Made by a program: the position numbers and the translations under genes. Below, one piece after another: positions 41,686 through 51,758 of a DNA stretch of 64,000 nucleotides (within the stretch, counting starts at the first letter, position 1; the number at the start of each line of letters is the position of its first letter). Origin of the DNA: Oncomelania hupensis (lineage: Eukaryota; Mollusca; Gastropoda; Littorinimorpha; Pomatiopsidae); assembly GCA_036898135.1 (NCBI GenBank), contig CM072513.1:18720286-18784285 (forward strand). The letters are read 5' to 3'. The notes under the pieces are model-generated. The model searched no databases and was not told where the DNA came from. It saw only the letters and a program-made list of their open reading frames with translations.

Positions 41686-42700
41686 GTGTTGTTTTGATGT
41701 TGTCCCAGGTTAACTGTTGTTGTGAATCCCAGATGAATTCGTTCTCCTCTTTAAGGAGGTATCTGAGCGGTTTTGTCATGTCGGCAAGATTCGGGGCAAA
41801 TTTAAAGAGGTAGGTTACCATGCCAAGCATGGTCTCCAGTTCTTTCTTGTCAGCTGGCGGTGACATGTTTTGTGTGGCTTTTACTTTGGCAGGGTCGGGC
41901 TTCACGCCGTCATCCGTGATCACGTGACCGAAGTACTCAACTTCTTGTACACCGATGACGAGCTTGTCAGGATTCAGCTTGACGTGTTTTTCAGAAGCCC
42001 TTTCCAGAGCTGCCCTCAGATTTTTGTCGTGCTCTTTCTTGGTACGCCCAGACACTAGTATGTCGTCAATCAGCGCCACCACTCCGGGGATGCCTTTAAA
42101 CGTCTCGTCCATTTTTCTTTGAAACTCGTCTTGTGAGTTAATCAGGCCAAAAGGCATTCGAATGAAGCGGTATCGTCCTAATGGCGAATTGAAAGTAGTT
42201 AGGTATGATGCTTTCTTAGTTAGCGTCATCTGCCAGTAACCCGATTTCGCGTCGAGCTTGCTGAAGTACTTGGCGCCTGGTATCTTCGCCAACGCGTCCT
42301 GTAATGTTGGCATGCTGTAGTGTGGTCGTCTAATCGCAAGGTTCAAGTCTTTGGGGTCGAGACAGATACGCAATTTTCCGTTAGGTTTCCCTACTACAAT
42401 AAATGAGTTGACCCAGTCTGTGGGCTGTGTGACCTTGGCGATGACTCCTGCCTTTTCCATGGCGTTTAGCTCGCGCTTTAGGCGATCTCTCAATGCGTGA
42501 GGTATGCGTCTTGGAGGGTGGATAACCGGAACTGCGCCTTCTTTCAAATAGATATTCACTTCTCCCTCAAGGTTTCCGAGGCCGTTGTCAAAAAGATGGT
42601 CGAACTCGGTGAGTACCGTTTCTTTGGTAAGATCGGTGTGAGTGACAGCCAGCACCATTTTGATGATTTGTAGTTGGAGTAACGCCTGAAGACCCAGGAC
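41580..42700 (-). pseudogene. Reverse transcriptase of the decayed Gypsy element
   Basis: Shows LRICLDPKDLN, DAKSGYWQMTL, MPFGLINSQDEFQ and the catalytic IDD in ALIDDILVSG, followed by the connection domain to DASKYGLGG, where the frame is lost near 41605. The true domain begins upstream of the first Met (42658), linked to protease by a frameshift near 42710. Confidence 0.9.
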
Positions 42701-43809
42701 AGGCTGTGAGTGACCTGAGGTTTCAGCGACGTAGAGTACTCTTTGTTTTTGTAGGAACAGCGGAGATCCATAACTCCTCTGACGTCAATTTTCTGACCTG
42801 CATACCCAAACAAATTAGCGTTGCCTGGCTTGAGTGGTGGTTGTGTTGACATCTTTCTGTACGTTTTGTATGGAATTACGTTGGTTTGGGTTCCGGTGTC
42901 GACCTTGAAGCGTAGAACGTCGCCCGTTTCCATGGCGATGTTGGCGTAGGCCGTGTTGGGGTGGTCTCTTCCGTCTGCAATGACGTCGATGGTGAAGGAT
43001 GCGTTTTCGTCTTCGTTCTCTTCTTTTTCTACGTGGTGCACAGTCCTTGTCGCACTTCTCGATCTGCATACCTTTGAGAAGTGGCTCATTTTCTTGCAGA
43101 TGCTGCACTGTTTACCAAACGCTGGACATGCCTTTTTTCCGTGATGTTGACCGCAATGTCTGCAGTCGTATGTGAGGGTTTGTCTGCTGTCTCTGCTGGT
43201 ATACTGTCGACGGTCTCTAGAAGTACAAGTATTCTCTGGTCGTCGCATTTTAACAATTTCTACGGTCTCTTCTTTCTGCATCACTGCAAGTTGTTGCTTA
43301 GTCGCTTCGTGTGTGTTCACGATATCTATTGCCTTATTTATGGTCAGTTGGTCATCCACCTGCAGCAGTTTCTCTCTGGCGTCTTGTGAGGTGATCCCGC
43401 ACACGATCATATCTCGTACCATTTCGTCAGCTTCACGATATGCGCAGTCTTTGACCAAAGTTCGGATGTCTGTAATGTATTTCTCAAAAGTCTCTTCGAC
43501 TTGCTGTTTTTTGTTCAGAAAGAGGTACCTAGCGAACAAGGTGTTTTTCTTCGGTGTTGTGTGTTTCTCAAATTTGTCGTACAGTATTTGTAGCTTCCGT
43601 CCATCTTCTGTTGACAGGTTCCATGTGTTGAACACTTCTCTACCTTTCTCACATGCCCAGATCAGGAGGTAGGCACATCGCTCCGCTTCTGTTGCTTTGT
43701 GCAGGGGTCCTGCAAACATCAGATCTGCGTGTTGTCTGAATTTTCTCCATTCCTCTTGTAGATTTCTGGAGTCCCATTGGATGCATGGGTTCTGCATATT
43801 CGAAGCCAT
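42700..43809 (-). pseudogene. Gag and protease of the decayed Gypsy element
   Basis: Gag capsid region (WRKFRQHADLMFAGPL onward), two zinc knuckles (CRHCGQHHGKKAC and CSICKKMSHFSKVC) and an aspartic protease with VDTGTQTNVIP. An in-frame ATG lies at 43848, but the 13 codons before Met at 43809 coincide with the LTR end and primer-binding site, so 43809 is the likelier start. The frame is lost near 42710 before RT. Confidence 0.85.
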
Positions 43810-43833
43810 TCTTCCTGGTTGTAAGTCGTTTCC

Positions 43834-43847
43834 TCTCTCTGACACCA
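43834..43847 (-). other. Primer-binding site of the decayed Gypsy element
   Basis: On the minus strand TTTTACA (LTR end) is followed at once by TGGTGTCAGAGAG, a primer-binding form common in Ty3/Gypsy elements of this type. The LTR side (43848 upward) contains an AATAAA on the minus strand near 43912. Confidence 0.7.
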
Positions 43848-44149
43848 TGTAAAAGAGTCAGGCCGAACAGGCACAAAGAAGACACGACGACAATGGGTGT
43901 AGTCTCTCAATCTTTATTCCATTGCTCTCTGCTTCAAATCTCGCATAAGAATGAATAATAAAATTCAAGAAAGCAAATGCATAAATTAGCTGGGTGAGTA
44001 TGTAATCATGTTTATCCAATACTTAGTTCATGTGTGTGTGTGTGCGTCCGTGTGTGTTACAGAAGGTAACTCACAAATATTACAATTTTTTTTCTGGTCG
44101 TATGTTGGAGGAAGTCGTTTAAGAGAGGGTCTCAAAACGGAGGTTTTAC

Positions 44150-44272
44150 TGTATTGTATTGTGTTGTGTTGTATTGTGTTGTGTTGTATTGTGTTGTATT
44201 GTGTTGTGTTGTGTTGTGGTGCATTGCATTGTATTGCATTGTATTGCATTATATTGTATTGTATCTTAAACC
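44150..44272. repeat. (TTGTG/TATTG)n pentanucleotide tract
   Basis: Irregular tandem pentamers ttgta/ttgtg/ttgca. Confidence 0.9.
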
Positions 44273-44339
44273 TGGCTGAGACGATTTGGTAATAATGTTT
44301 TGCTTGCAAATAGTTCAGATAGTAGGTTTTCATTTTGCT

Positions 44340-44455
44340 TCTTTAGGAGAAAGCCGAGTCATAACATCGCTATGAAAATTAACGCTTTTGAAAATGGTAA
44401 GGATATGATAAGATTTGATTGTCTGGAAATACATTTGAATGACTTGCCATCTTGT
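44340..44455 (+). repeat. Dispersed ~100-bp repeat, third copy
   Basis: Matches 3850-3950 (gtctggaaatacattt, cttgccatcttg) and the upstream aacgcttttgaaaatgg block. A (GT)n run follows at 44452-44480. Confidence 0.6.
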
Positions 44456-44679
44456 GTGTGTGTGCGTGTATATGTGTGTGGAGGGGGAGTGAGCGGTGGG
44501 GGAGGGGGTAAACCACAGGCTTTGAAGCCTCTTCTGACTTCTTTCTATAGACAAGAGTAGAGTGTATAATTATAAAGAAGATACTGTGGGTGAATGCAGT
44601 TCTTATTGAGTTAGCTGTGTTTGTGCACATTTAGGCTGCAGTCTGAGAATAACAGAAAAGCCTCACTGGAAGTTTTGCG

Positions 44680-45500
44680 GACATTGATCTAGCCTGTAGT
44701 CGAGCGTACGTCTTTACCCGGGTAAGAAGGAGCAGCAAAGAACAATCTTTCTGCGCTAATTAATATCAGCCTAGCATTGTTGCATGTAGCTTCAAGAAGA
44801 TCGATATAGCGTTTTGCTGTGTAATAGCTGGTTGTTCTGTTTAATTTTAGGAAGGTAATTTTAGGGGGATTGATCTGACTAGCATTGCTGAGCTTTGGGG
44901 AAGATTGGTTTTGCTTGGTGATGTCTGGTTGTCTAACTGTATAATTTTAGGAAGATTGAGGAAGACTGATCTAGCATTTAGCTGTGTAATCTTTGCTTGC
45001 CTGCCTTGCCTAAATGTCCAATTTTTGGAAGATTAATCTAGCATTTAGCTGTCTAATCGCTGGTTGTCTAACTCTTTAAATTGTTTTAGGAAGATCGATC
45101 TAGCAATTAGTCGAATCATCTCTTGTTTTTAACAGGCTAATTTTAGGAAGATTAATCTAACATTTAGATGTGTGATCTCTGGTTGTCTGTCTACTATTAG
45201 GAGATTGATCTAGCATTTAGCTGTGTAATCTCTGGTTGTCTGTCTAACGTTAAAAGATTGGTCGAGCATTTAGTTGTATAAGATTGGGTTAGGCTAGCAT
45301 TTAGCTGCGTAATCTTTGGTTGTGTGTTTAATTTTAGTGAGATTGAATTAGAATTTAGCTGTGTGATCGCTGGTTGTCTGAATAAATTTAGGAAGAATTC
45401 TACAGCATTTAGCAGAGTAATCTCTCGTTGTCCAACTATCTAATTGTAGGAAGACTGATCTAACATTCAGCTGTGTAATCTCTTGTTGTCAAACTGTCTC
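44680..45500 (+). repeat. Degenerate ~60-68 bp tandem repeat
   Basis: A unit containing gatctagcatttagctgtgt, then aatctctggttgtctgtcta and attttaggaaga, recurs about a dozen times with many substitutions and length changes (clear copies near 44965, 45030, 45150, 45200, 45300, 45360, 45460). Confidence 0.8.
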
Positions 45501-45639
45501 ATGAAAGAGCAAATATGAAGATCTAACACCAAGGAAAATGAGGCACGTTATTTGTTAAGGTAAAGTGTTTAGCGACTAAGGTTGCTGACATTCGAACAGA
45601 ACTTGACCACATGATTGCTATTGCCAACATTTCAAACTG

Positions 45640-46254
45640 TGACGACGTGACTTTTGGCTACTCCTTCATCTCATTCAAACCCGTAACAGTGAATTTTAGG
45701 ACGGTCATCCTCAAATCCCAATCAACCACAAGTCCACTTGATCTGCTGTCTAACTCGTGAAATATATTGACATCATTCTTTCTTCCTATGCTCACGCAGA
45801 TAATAAACCACAGTTTGACGTCAGGCGTTTTTCCTTCTCTGTTCAAAACCGCTGTTGTAAAACCCCTGCTCCAGAAGCCCAAACTGGATCCCAATGCCTT
45901 GAAAAGTTATCGCCCAGTTTCAAACCTTGCCTTTCTGTCCAAAGCCATTGAAAAAGTAGTTATAAAGCAGCTCCTCTCTTATTTAAACATGAATGATCTG
46001 AAAGCTCATTCTCAGTCGGCTTACAAACCTTATCACAGCACTGAAACAAACCCTGCTTAAAGTCACGAATGACACTCTTTTGCTCTGAACCGCGGCAACG
46101 TGTTTCTTCTGACTTTGCTAGATCTTTCCGCAGCGTTTGACACTAGAGATAATTTCACGTTTCCTTTCAGACGGCATCTCTGGATCAACGCTGCCATGGT
46201 TTGAGTCCTACCTGTTGAGCCAGACTGTGCTAGCCAATGGCCCTATGTCTGCTC

Positions 46255-46295
<41 letters not shown>

Positions 46296-46297
46296 GG
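45640..46297 (+). pseudogene. L2/CR1-like LINE, left half
   Basis: Frames read HSLTSGVFPSLFKTAVVKPL, LKSYRPVSNLAFLSKAIEK and SAYKPYHSTET, then with damage LPWFESYLLSQTVLANG, i.e. the first part of an L2/CR1-type RT. It stops in a CT tract exactly where the 2A LINE begins. The missing part resumes at 55267. Confidence 0.85.
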
Positions 46298-46409
46298 GGG
46301 TCACGTGACGGAACGAGAAAAATGGCGACGTGCTTTTGAATCCTGCGATATCTGTCGCTAAATTCGATCATTTTACGACGTCTGTAGGCTAAAAGTATAA
46401 AAAACAATC

Positions 46410-48209
46410 ATGCCAGCGGATTTCCTAGCTCACCGGGGGACGACGGGCAGGTTTGTTTCTGTTCTATTCAGAATCCTGAAACGTAAATTGATTCAATTCG
46501 AACCTTCCTATGTGTTACTGTTATGGCGCAGTTGTGGTATAATGGAAAAGCATTGTGTTCGTGTAGTGGCCGACTATGAGATTTTCTGTGGAAAGACTGT
46601 TACGTTCAAGCAGGAAGATAACGGTACACATTACCCGGCACGTTTTGGTGTACTGACAGCTGTGACAGTGGTTTTTATGGCAAGTTATTTGCTGACATGT
46701 GGCGACGTCGAATCCAACCCAGGACCGATCCCACCTACAAAAGAAACACTTGAAGTAAACAACCTACAGGATAACATGGCGGAGGACGACCAAATGCAGC
46801 AGTCACCATCAGCGAAATGTCTACAGACGAGCAGTAGTGGGCATCAGCATGAAAGTACACAAAATGTTATACTGCAGGCGTTGGCAGCAGCTGTAAAGCA
46901 GTTGGAAAGTAAACACGACAACAGTACAGCACAACTACGGTCAGAGATAGTGCAGGAGATGAAAGTAGACATGCAAAAGATGAACGGATCGCTGTCAACA
47001 CAGTTAGAAAGAATAGAGGTGAATCAGAAACAGTTAAAGTCCAAGGTAAACCAACTTCATGATCAATGTATCAATCTGCAAAAAGAAAATGTGCTTCTTC
47101 GTGAAAAAGTGGACAATCTGGCATCAAAGTGTGACTCCCTGGAAAATCATAGTCGCCGTAACAACTTGTTATTTTTCGGACTACAGAAAAGCCGTGGTCA
47201 GGAGAGTTGGGAGGAGTGTGAGGAGAAGGTGAGAGAGGTGATCAGAGTCGGTATGGGTATTGCACAAGAAATTGACATTGAACGGGCACACAGAACCGGG
47301 AGAGGCAATGCTGTTGTAGTAAAACTGCTATCATACAAACACAAGATGATGATCCTGAACAAAACACGCCTATTGAAGGACTCTAAACAATTTCGAGATG
47401 TATTTGTCAGGGAAGATTTTTCCTCTTCAGTGCGTCAGAAGCGAGAAGGGCTAAGAAAGAAGGCAAAGCAGTTGTACGAAGCAGGCCAGAAACCTAAGAT
47501 GAAGTTTGACAAGCTCATTGCCAACGACATCATCTACACCTACGATCTTGAGAACGATCGAGTGCTGAGAATGGAAGGGACAGGAGGAGCACGACCTGAT
47601 GACACCGACGTGGTCGATGACAGCGAGAGGGGAGCTACGGAGCGAGGGAGTGGCAGAGGTGACTATGCCTGGGGGAACAAGTTTTTCTATAGTGACCATC
47701 AACAGAGCACCGACCCCCAGACCGACTTTCCCCCACTTCAACGACACGACAATGAAACCGACCAGCTTGTATTCGACTCTCTGCCACCCGCAAATCAACA
47801 GCCTCTGTTGTTGACATCGGAGTACCCGGGTCTGAATCAAGCGAGACATACGCGAAAGAGCAACGCCGACGACACTGCGGGTGACGATCTAGCCTTGAGT
47901 CCAAGTGCGAGTTCAACAAGGCAGTGTGACTTAGTGATAACGCAGCCGTACGCACGTGCACGAAGACTTAGTAATACTCCAATGCCAAGGCGTAGTCCCG
48001 TGAAATTACGTCAGCGTTCAGTCAATAGGCCTAGTGATAAGAAAAGCTCACAACCAAGGATAGACAATGTAATACAAAACATAACTGTGGCACAAAACAA
48101 AAGTCTAGGTCCACAGCAAAATCGGGGAGAGAAAGCAAACGATGATGAAGGAGTGGGAGAGGGTGGAAGAGGGACAGAGAGAAGTGGATGTACAAATACA
48201 CAGAAGTAG
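46410..48209 (+). CDS. ORF1 protein of the LINE, with N-terminal 2A peptide
   Basis: 599 codons. Residues 1-105 form a leader rich in hydrophobic residues ending in the 2A motif LLTCGDVESNPGP. Separation would fall between G105 and P106 (codon at 46725), freeing the leader from the rest. After it come a Gln/Ser-rich part, a coiled coil (about 150-245) and an L1-ORF1-like RNA-binding region (ENHSRRNNLLFFGL ... IERAHRTGRGNAVVVK ... VREDFSSSVRQKR), then a low-complexity polar C-terminus. Known 2A-carrying LINEs of sea urchin and molluscs place 2A at the ORF1 start in the same way. The protein is expected to bind LINE RNA. The start at 46410 follows a short UTR and is in frame throughout. The stop is TAG, followed in the same frame by ORF2. 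Confidence 0.92.
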   Translation: MPADFLAHRGTTGRFVSVLFRILKRKLIQFEPSYVLLLWRSCGIMEKHCVRVVADYEIFCGKTVTFKQEDNGTHYPARFGVLTAVTVVFMASYLLTCGDVESNPGPIPPTKETLEVNNLQDNMAEDDQMQQSPSAKCLQTSSSGHQHESTQNVILQALAAAVKQLESKHDNSTAQLRSEIVQEMKVDMQKMNGSLSTQLERIEVNQKQLKSKVNQLHDQCINLQKENVLLREKVDNLASKCDSLENHSRRNNLLFFGLQKSRGQESWEECEEKVREVIRVGMGIAQEIDIERAHRTGRGNAVVVKLLSYKHKMMILNKTRLLKDSKQFRDVFVREDFSSSVRQKREGLRKKAKQLYEAGQKPKMKFDKLIANDIIYTYDLENDRVLRMEGTGGARPDDTDVVDDSERGATERGSGRGDYAWGNKFFYSDHQQSTDPQTDFPPLQRHDNETDQLVFDSLPPANQQPLLLTSEYPGLNQARHTRKSNADDTAGDDLALSPSASSTRQCDLVITQPYARARRLSNTPMPRRSPVKLRQRSVNRPSDKKSSQPRIDNVIQNITVAQNKSLGPQQNRGEKANDDEGVGEGGRGTERSGCTNTQK

Positions 48210-51200
48210 GGAGGTGGCCAACGCCCAAGTTATCTAAAAATATGTACCTGGAATTGTGATGGATGGCTACAAAAACTTGACATAAAAGAAGCCATTGATT
48301 CATTGTTATCCTTTGACATTTTTTCGTTGAACGAAACATATGTTGACAATGAGAGAGGAGAATACAGTGCATTCAAGGACTATGATGTTTATGTTGCAAA
48401 AGCAGTAAAACTAACATATGGGAGTAGGAACTCGGGAGGGGTAATGGTTTTTGTGAGAAAATCCTTGGCAGAATTTGTGAAACGTGTGGACGTAAAATAT
48501 GAACATTCTATAGTTTTGGAAATAAGCAAATTGCTCACTGGTCTTAACAAAAACATTGTATTAATATGCAAATATATTCATCCTTTTGATAGTAAATACT
48601 GGAATACAGTGGATTCTGGTTATGGAATTGAAGTTTTGGAACAATGCATTGTAGACTTGCATGAGAAACTGGATGACTTTTACATGTTGATTTGTGGTGA
48701 TTTGAACGCCAGGACTGGCTGTGAAAATGCTGTACCGTTAGATAATTATGATGATTATGACTATTGTTGCTTGAGAGATAGAATTGCAGACAACGAGCAA
48801 AAGAAAACTAATCATGCCAGATTGTCTGATGACCAAGAAGTTAATAATTTTGGCAAAGAACTTATTGATATGTGTTCTATGTTTGACTGTACTATCTTGA
48901 ATGGTTTACAGGAATTTTGTTTTGATGATTCTTTAACATATGTTTCTCACAACGGTGGCAGTACTATTGATTATTTCATTGTGTCACGTGATTTGTGTAC
49001 TGCAGATTTTGTTCACTCATTGCGTGTTGTTTCGTTTGTTGACTCATCGCATTTCCCAGTTGCATTATCGCTTTGTATCAAGAAAACACTTCAGCAAAAT
49101 AATATTCATAAGCCTAGATGGGTAAACAAGTTAATCTGGAATCAGTCGCTGGAGTGTAGTTTTATTGATGTTTGGAATTCTGATGTTACCCAAAATACAT
49201 GTGAGCATGCATTGTTGATGTTGAACTATGATGTTAATCAAGCCGTTCAGATGTTTACAGACGCTTTGTTGACCGCCAGTGATTGTATGAGAAAACGGGT
49301 TATGATGGGGAGTGGACAGCGTGAGGCATTGTGGTTTGACGCCCAATGTAGGAACGCAAAAACGAATGCTAGACGACAGTTGAATAAATTTAGGCGGAGT
49401 AAGAGTAGTGCAGACAGAGAGTTGTATGTGCAGGCGAGAAAAGAGTACAAGACTGTGATAAAATGTAAGAAAACAAGCTACAGGAGAGATAAAGCTAGAC
49501 AACTTGCAAGTTTAGGAAGGAACGGGAAGCAGTTTTGGAAAGAATTAAAACTAATTTCAGGAAACAAGAAATCTGGTGTTTCAAAAGATATAACCGATAT
49601 CCAGTGGTTTGAACATTTTCGGCATTTATTTCAGCAGGAGCAGACTAAGCTAGGTGATAACGTAAGGCTAAACGTAGGGCTATGCGATAGAGATCAAACA
49701 GTGGCAGGGGAGTTAACCGATGACTGTAATGAACTAAACAGCAACATTTCTGACTGCGAAGTAAGAGATGCAATTAAACATTTAAAAAAGGGTAAATCGT
49801 GCGGGATTGATGAAATTTTAGCAGAAATGTTGAAGTTAGCTGATAGCACTGCTGTCAGATTCATGACAAAGCTGTTTAATATTCTTTTTGATAACGGAAT
49901 TTATCCAACCGAGTGGGCTAAGGCAATAATTGTACCGATTTTCAAAAAAGGTGATGTCCACTCCACAGATAATTATCGTGGTGTATCTTTGCTTAGCTTG
50001 GTAAGCAAGTGTTACACTTTTGTGCTGAATAAACGACTGGTAAAATGGGCTGATGAAAATAAAAAGCTAGCAGAGTCGCAGGCTGGCTTCAGGCGTGGAT
50101 ATTCCACTGTTGATCATATTTTCACATTAAATGCTGCAGTTGAGAAATGTTTTGCCAAAAAAGGAAGTAAGCTATATGTATGTTTTGTTGATCTAAAAAA
50201 AGCGTTCGATTCTGTTCAGCGAGAACCACTATTTGATGTTTTATTACGTCATGGATTGAGAGGAAAATTCATGAATGCAGTTGTAGAAATATATAGTTCA
50301 GTTTTGTCATGCGTGCGTATAGAAGATAAACTAACTGACTTTTTCGATTGTCCAGTTGGCCTAAGGCAAGGATGTGTATTAAGCCCGGAAATGTTTTCGC
50401 TATTTATAAACGAAATTGCATCAGCTGTGGAGGGAGGTGGTATGCACGGCATTCAGTTCTTGCCAGGCTTGGTTGAATTGTATTTATTGCTGTTTGCAGA
50501 TGACATAGCACTTCTCTCTGACACCGCAATCGGCCTACAAAACCAAATTAATATTTTAAATAATGCCTGTAAAAATCTAAGCTTGAATATAAATATTGAT
50601 AAAACAAAAGTCATGGTTTTTCGTAAAGGTGGGTTCCTGGGGAAAAACGAAAAATGGTATTTGGATCAAAAACTGCTAGAAGTAGTGAATGAATACAATT
50701 ATTTGGGTTTTGTGTTCACAACAAAAATGAGTCTAAACAGAGGCGTGGGTGCGCTTGCGGTGAAGGGGAGACGTGCATGCATCGACTGTGTTAGATATGT
50801 CAACAAATTGAGCGATATTTCAAAACATTGTTTCTTTAAAATTTTTGACACTCAAGTTCAACCTGTTGTACTCTATGCTGCAGAAATGTGGGGCCTTCAT
50901 CGGCTTGATAATGTTGAAAAGGTTCACACCCTTGCTTGTAAAAGATTTTTGAATGTACCCTTAAGAGTTCCGAACAAATTTGTTTACGGGGAAACGGGTC
51001 GATACCCATTGTATGTTAACAGTGCCGTCAGATGTATAAAGTACTGGTTGAAGCTCTTGACCTTTGATGTGTATAGGCTTCCAAAACAAGCTTATCTAAT
51101 GCTACGTAATTTGGATGACAGAGGGAAAAAATGCTGGGTAACTAAGGTAAAGGACACTTTATTTTCATTAGGCTTTGGTCATGTTTGGTTACAACAAAGT

Positions 51201-51671
51201 GTAGGGTGTACAAAAGCATTTGTTTCATTATTCAAACAGAGAATGAAAGATATCTATGTACAAGAATGGAGTGGTTCTGTGACCTGTAAAGAAATATTTA
51301 GAGACTATAAATTATTTAAGGACATATTTGAAAGTGAAAGGTATTTTGACTACATAGATATTAAATGTTTTCGTGATTGTCTGGTTAAGTTAAGGCTTGG
51401 TGTCCTACCCATTGGTGCATCTGTTTTTCGAAAAACGTTTGGCAATCACTTGAACGATAATAAGTGTAAACTTTGCAGAATAGAAGAAAACGAGGATCAT
51501 ATTTTATTTGTGTGTCCATTATACACCAATTTAAGACAGAAATATCTGAATGTAAGGCATCAGTCGTACATTAACTACATACGTAATGGATCTGTGTCAG
51601 ACACTCGGAAACTTGGTGTTTTTTTTATTCAATGCAATGAAGATCAGACAGGGGGTTGTGGAATGCCTTGA
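48210..51671 (+). CDS. ORF2: endonuclease and reverse transcriptase of the 2A LINE
   Basis: The frame opens directly after the ORF1 TAG. Endonuclease motifs start at once: ICTWNCDGW (48240 region), LNETYVD, CGDLNARTG, STIDYFIVSR and SSHFPVAL. RT follows with KKGKSCGIDEI, AGFRRGYSTVDHIF, FVDLKKAFDSV, GLRQGCVLSP and catalytic FADDIALLSD. Near the C-terminus a CCHC-like CKLCRIEENEDHILFVC is present. No ATG occurs in this frame between the ORF1 stop and the codon at about 48443 (GGVMVFV), well inside the endonuclease, so ORF2 cannot begin normally and still include the domain. Same frame as ORF1. No other stop. It would nick target DNA and prime reverse transcription. Confidence 0.92.
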   Translation, partial: GGGQRPSYLKICTWNCDGWLQKLDIKEAIDSLLSFDIFSLNETYVDNERGEYSAFKDYDVYVAKAVKLTYGSRNSGGVMVFVRKSLAEFVKRVDVKYEHSIVLEISKLLTGLNKNIVLICKYIHPFDSKYWNTVDSGYGIEVLEQCIVDLHEKLDDFYMLICGDLNARTGCENAVPLDNYDDYDYCCLRDRIADNEQKKTNHARLSDDQEVNNFGKELIDMCSMFDCTILNGLQEFCFDDSLTYVSHNGGSTIDYFIVSRDLCTADFVHSLRVVSFVDSSHFPVALSLCIKKTLQQNNIHKPRWVNKLIWNQSLECSFIDVWNSDVTQNTCEHALLMLNYDVNQAVQMFTDALLTASDCMRKRVMMGSGQREALWFDAQCRNAKTNARRQLNKFRRSKSSADRELYVQARKEYKTVIKCKKTSYRRDKARQLASLGRNGKQFWKELKLISGNKKSGVSKDITDIQWFEHFRHLFQQEQTKLGDNVRLNVGLCDRDQTVAGELTDDCNELNSNISDCEVRDAIKHLKKGKSCGIDEILAEMLKLADSTAVRFMTKLFNILFDNGIYPTEWAKAIIVPIFKKGDVHSTDNYRGVSLLSLVSKCYTFVLNKRLVKWADENKKLAESQAGFRRGYSTVDHIFTLNAAVEKCFAKKGSKLYVCFVDLKKAFDSVQREPLFDVLLRHGLRGKFMNAVVEIYSSVLSCVRIEDKLTDFFDCPVGLRQGCVLSPEMFSLFINEIASAVEGGGMHGIQFLPGLVELYLLLFADDIALLSDTAIGLQNQINILNNACKNLSLNINIDKTKVMVFRKGGFLGKNEKWYLDQKLLEVVNEYNYLGFVFTTKMSLNRGVGALAVKGRRACIDCVRYVNKLSDISKHCFFKIFDTQVQPVVLYAAEMWGLHRLDNVEKVHTLACKRFLNVPLRVPNKFVYGETGRYPLYVNSAVRCIKYWLKLLTFDVYRLPKQAYLMLRNLDDRGKKCWVTKVKDTLFSLGFGHVWLQQSVGCTKAFVSLFKQRMKDIYVQEWSGSVTCKEIFRDYKLFKDIFESERYFDYIDIKCFRDCLVKLRLGVLPIGASVFRKTFGNHLNDNKCKLCRIEENEDHILFVCPLYTNLRQKYLNVRHQSYINYIRNGSVSDTRKLGVFFIQCNEDQTGGCGMP

Positions 51672-51758
51672 AAATATTGTTTAATGTGTAGAACGAGTCT
51701 GCTTTATATTCAGTGCTTCTATAATGAATATTTATATTACGTTATTAATACGTTGTGG

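Larger units (their letters stand above)
40411..43990 (-). mobile_element. Decayed Ty3/Gypsy element (K02A2.6-like), 3' end missing
   Basis: Order on the minus strand: part of the 5' LTR (from 43848 upward), primer-binding site, gag, protease, RT, RNase H, integrase. Integrase is cut within its core at about 40411, where the 5S-repeat duplication begins. No 3' LTR is present. Frameshifts near 42710 and 41605 and a stop at 40867-40869 break pol. Confidence 0.88.

Noticed and set aside
42556..43848. Gag start at 43848
   Set aside because: The first codons coincide with the LTR end and primer-binding site; Met at 43809 is more likely.
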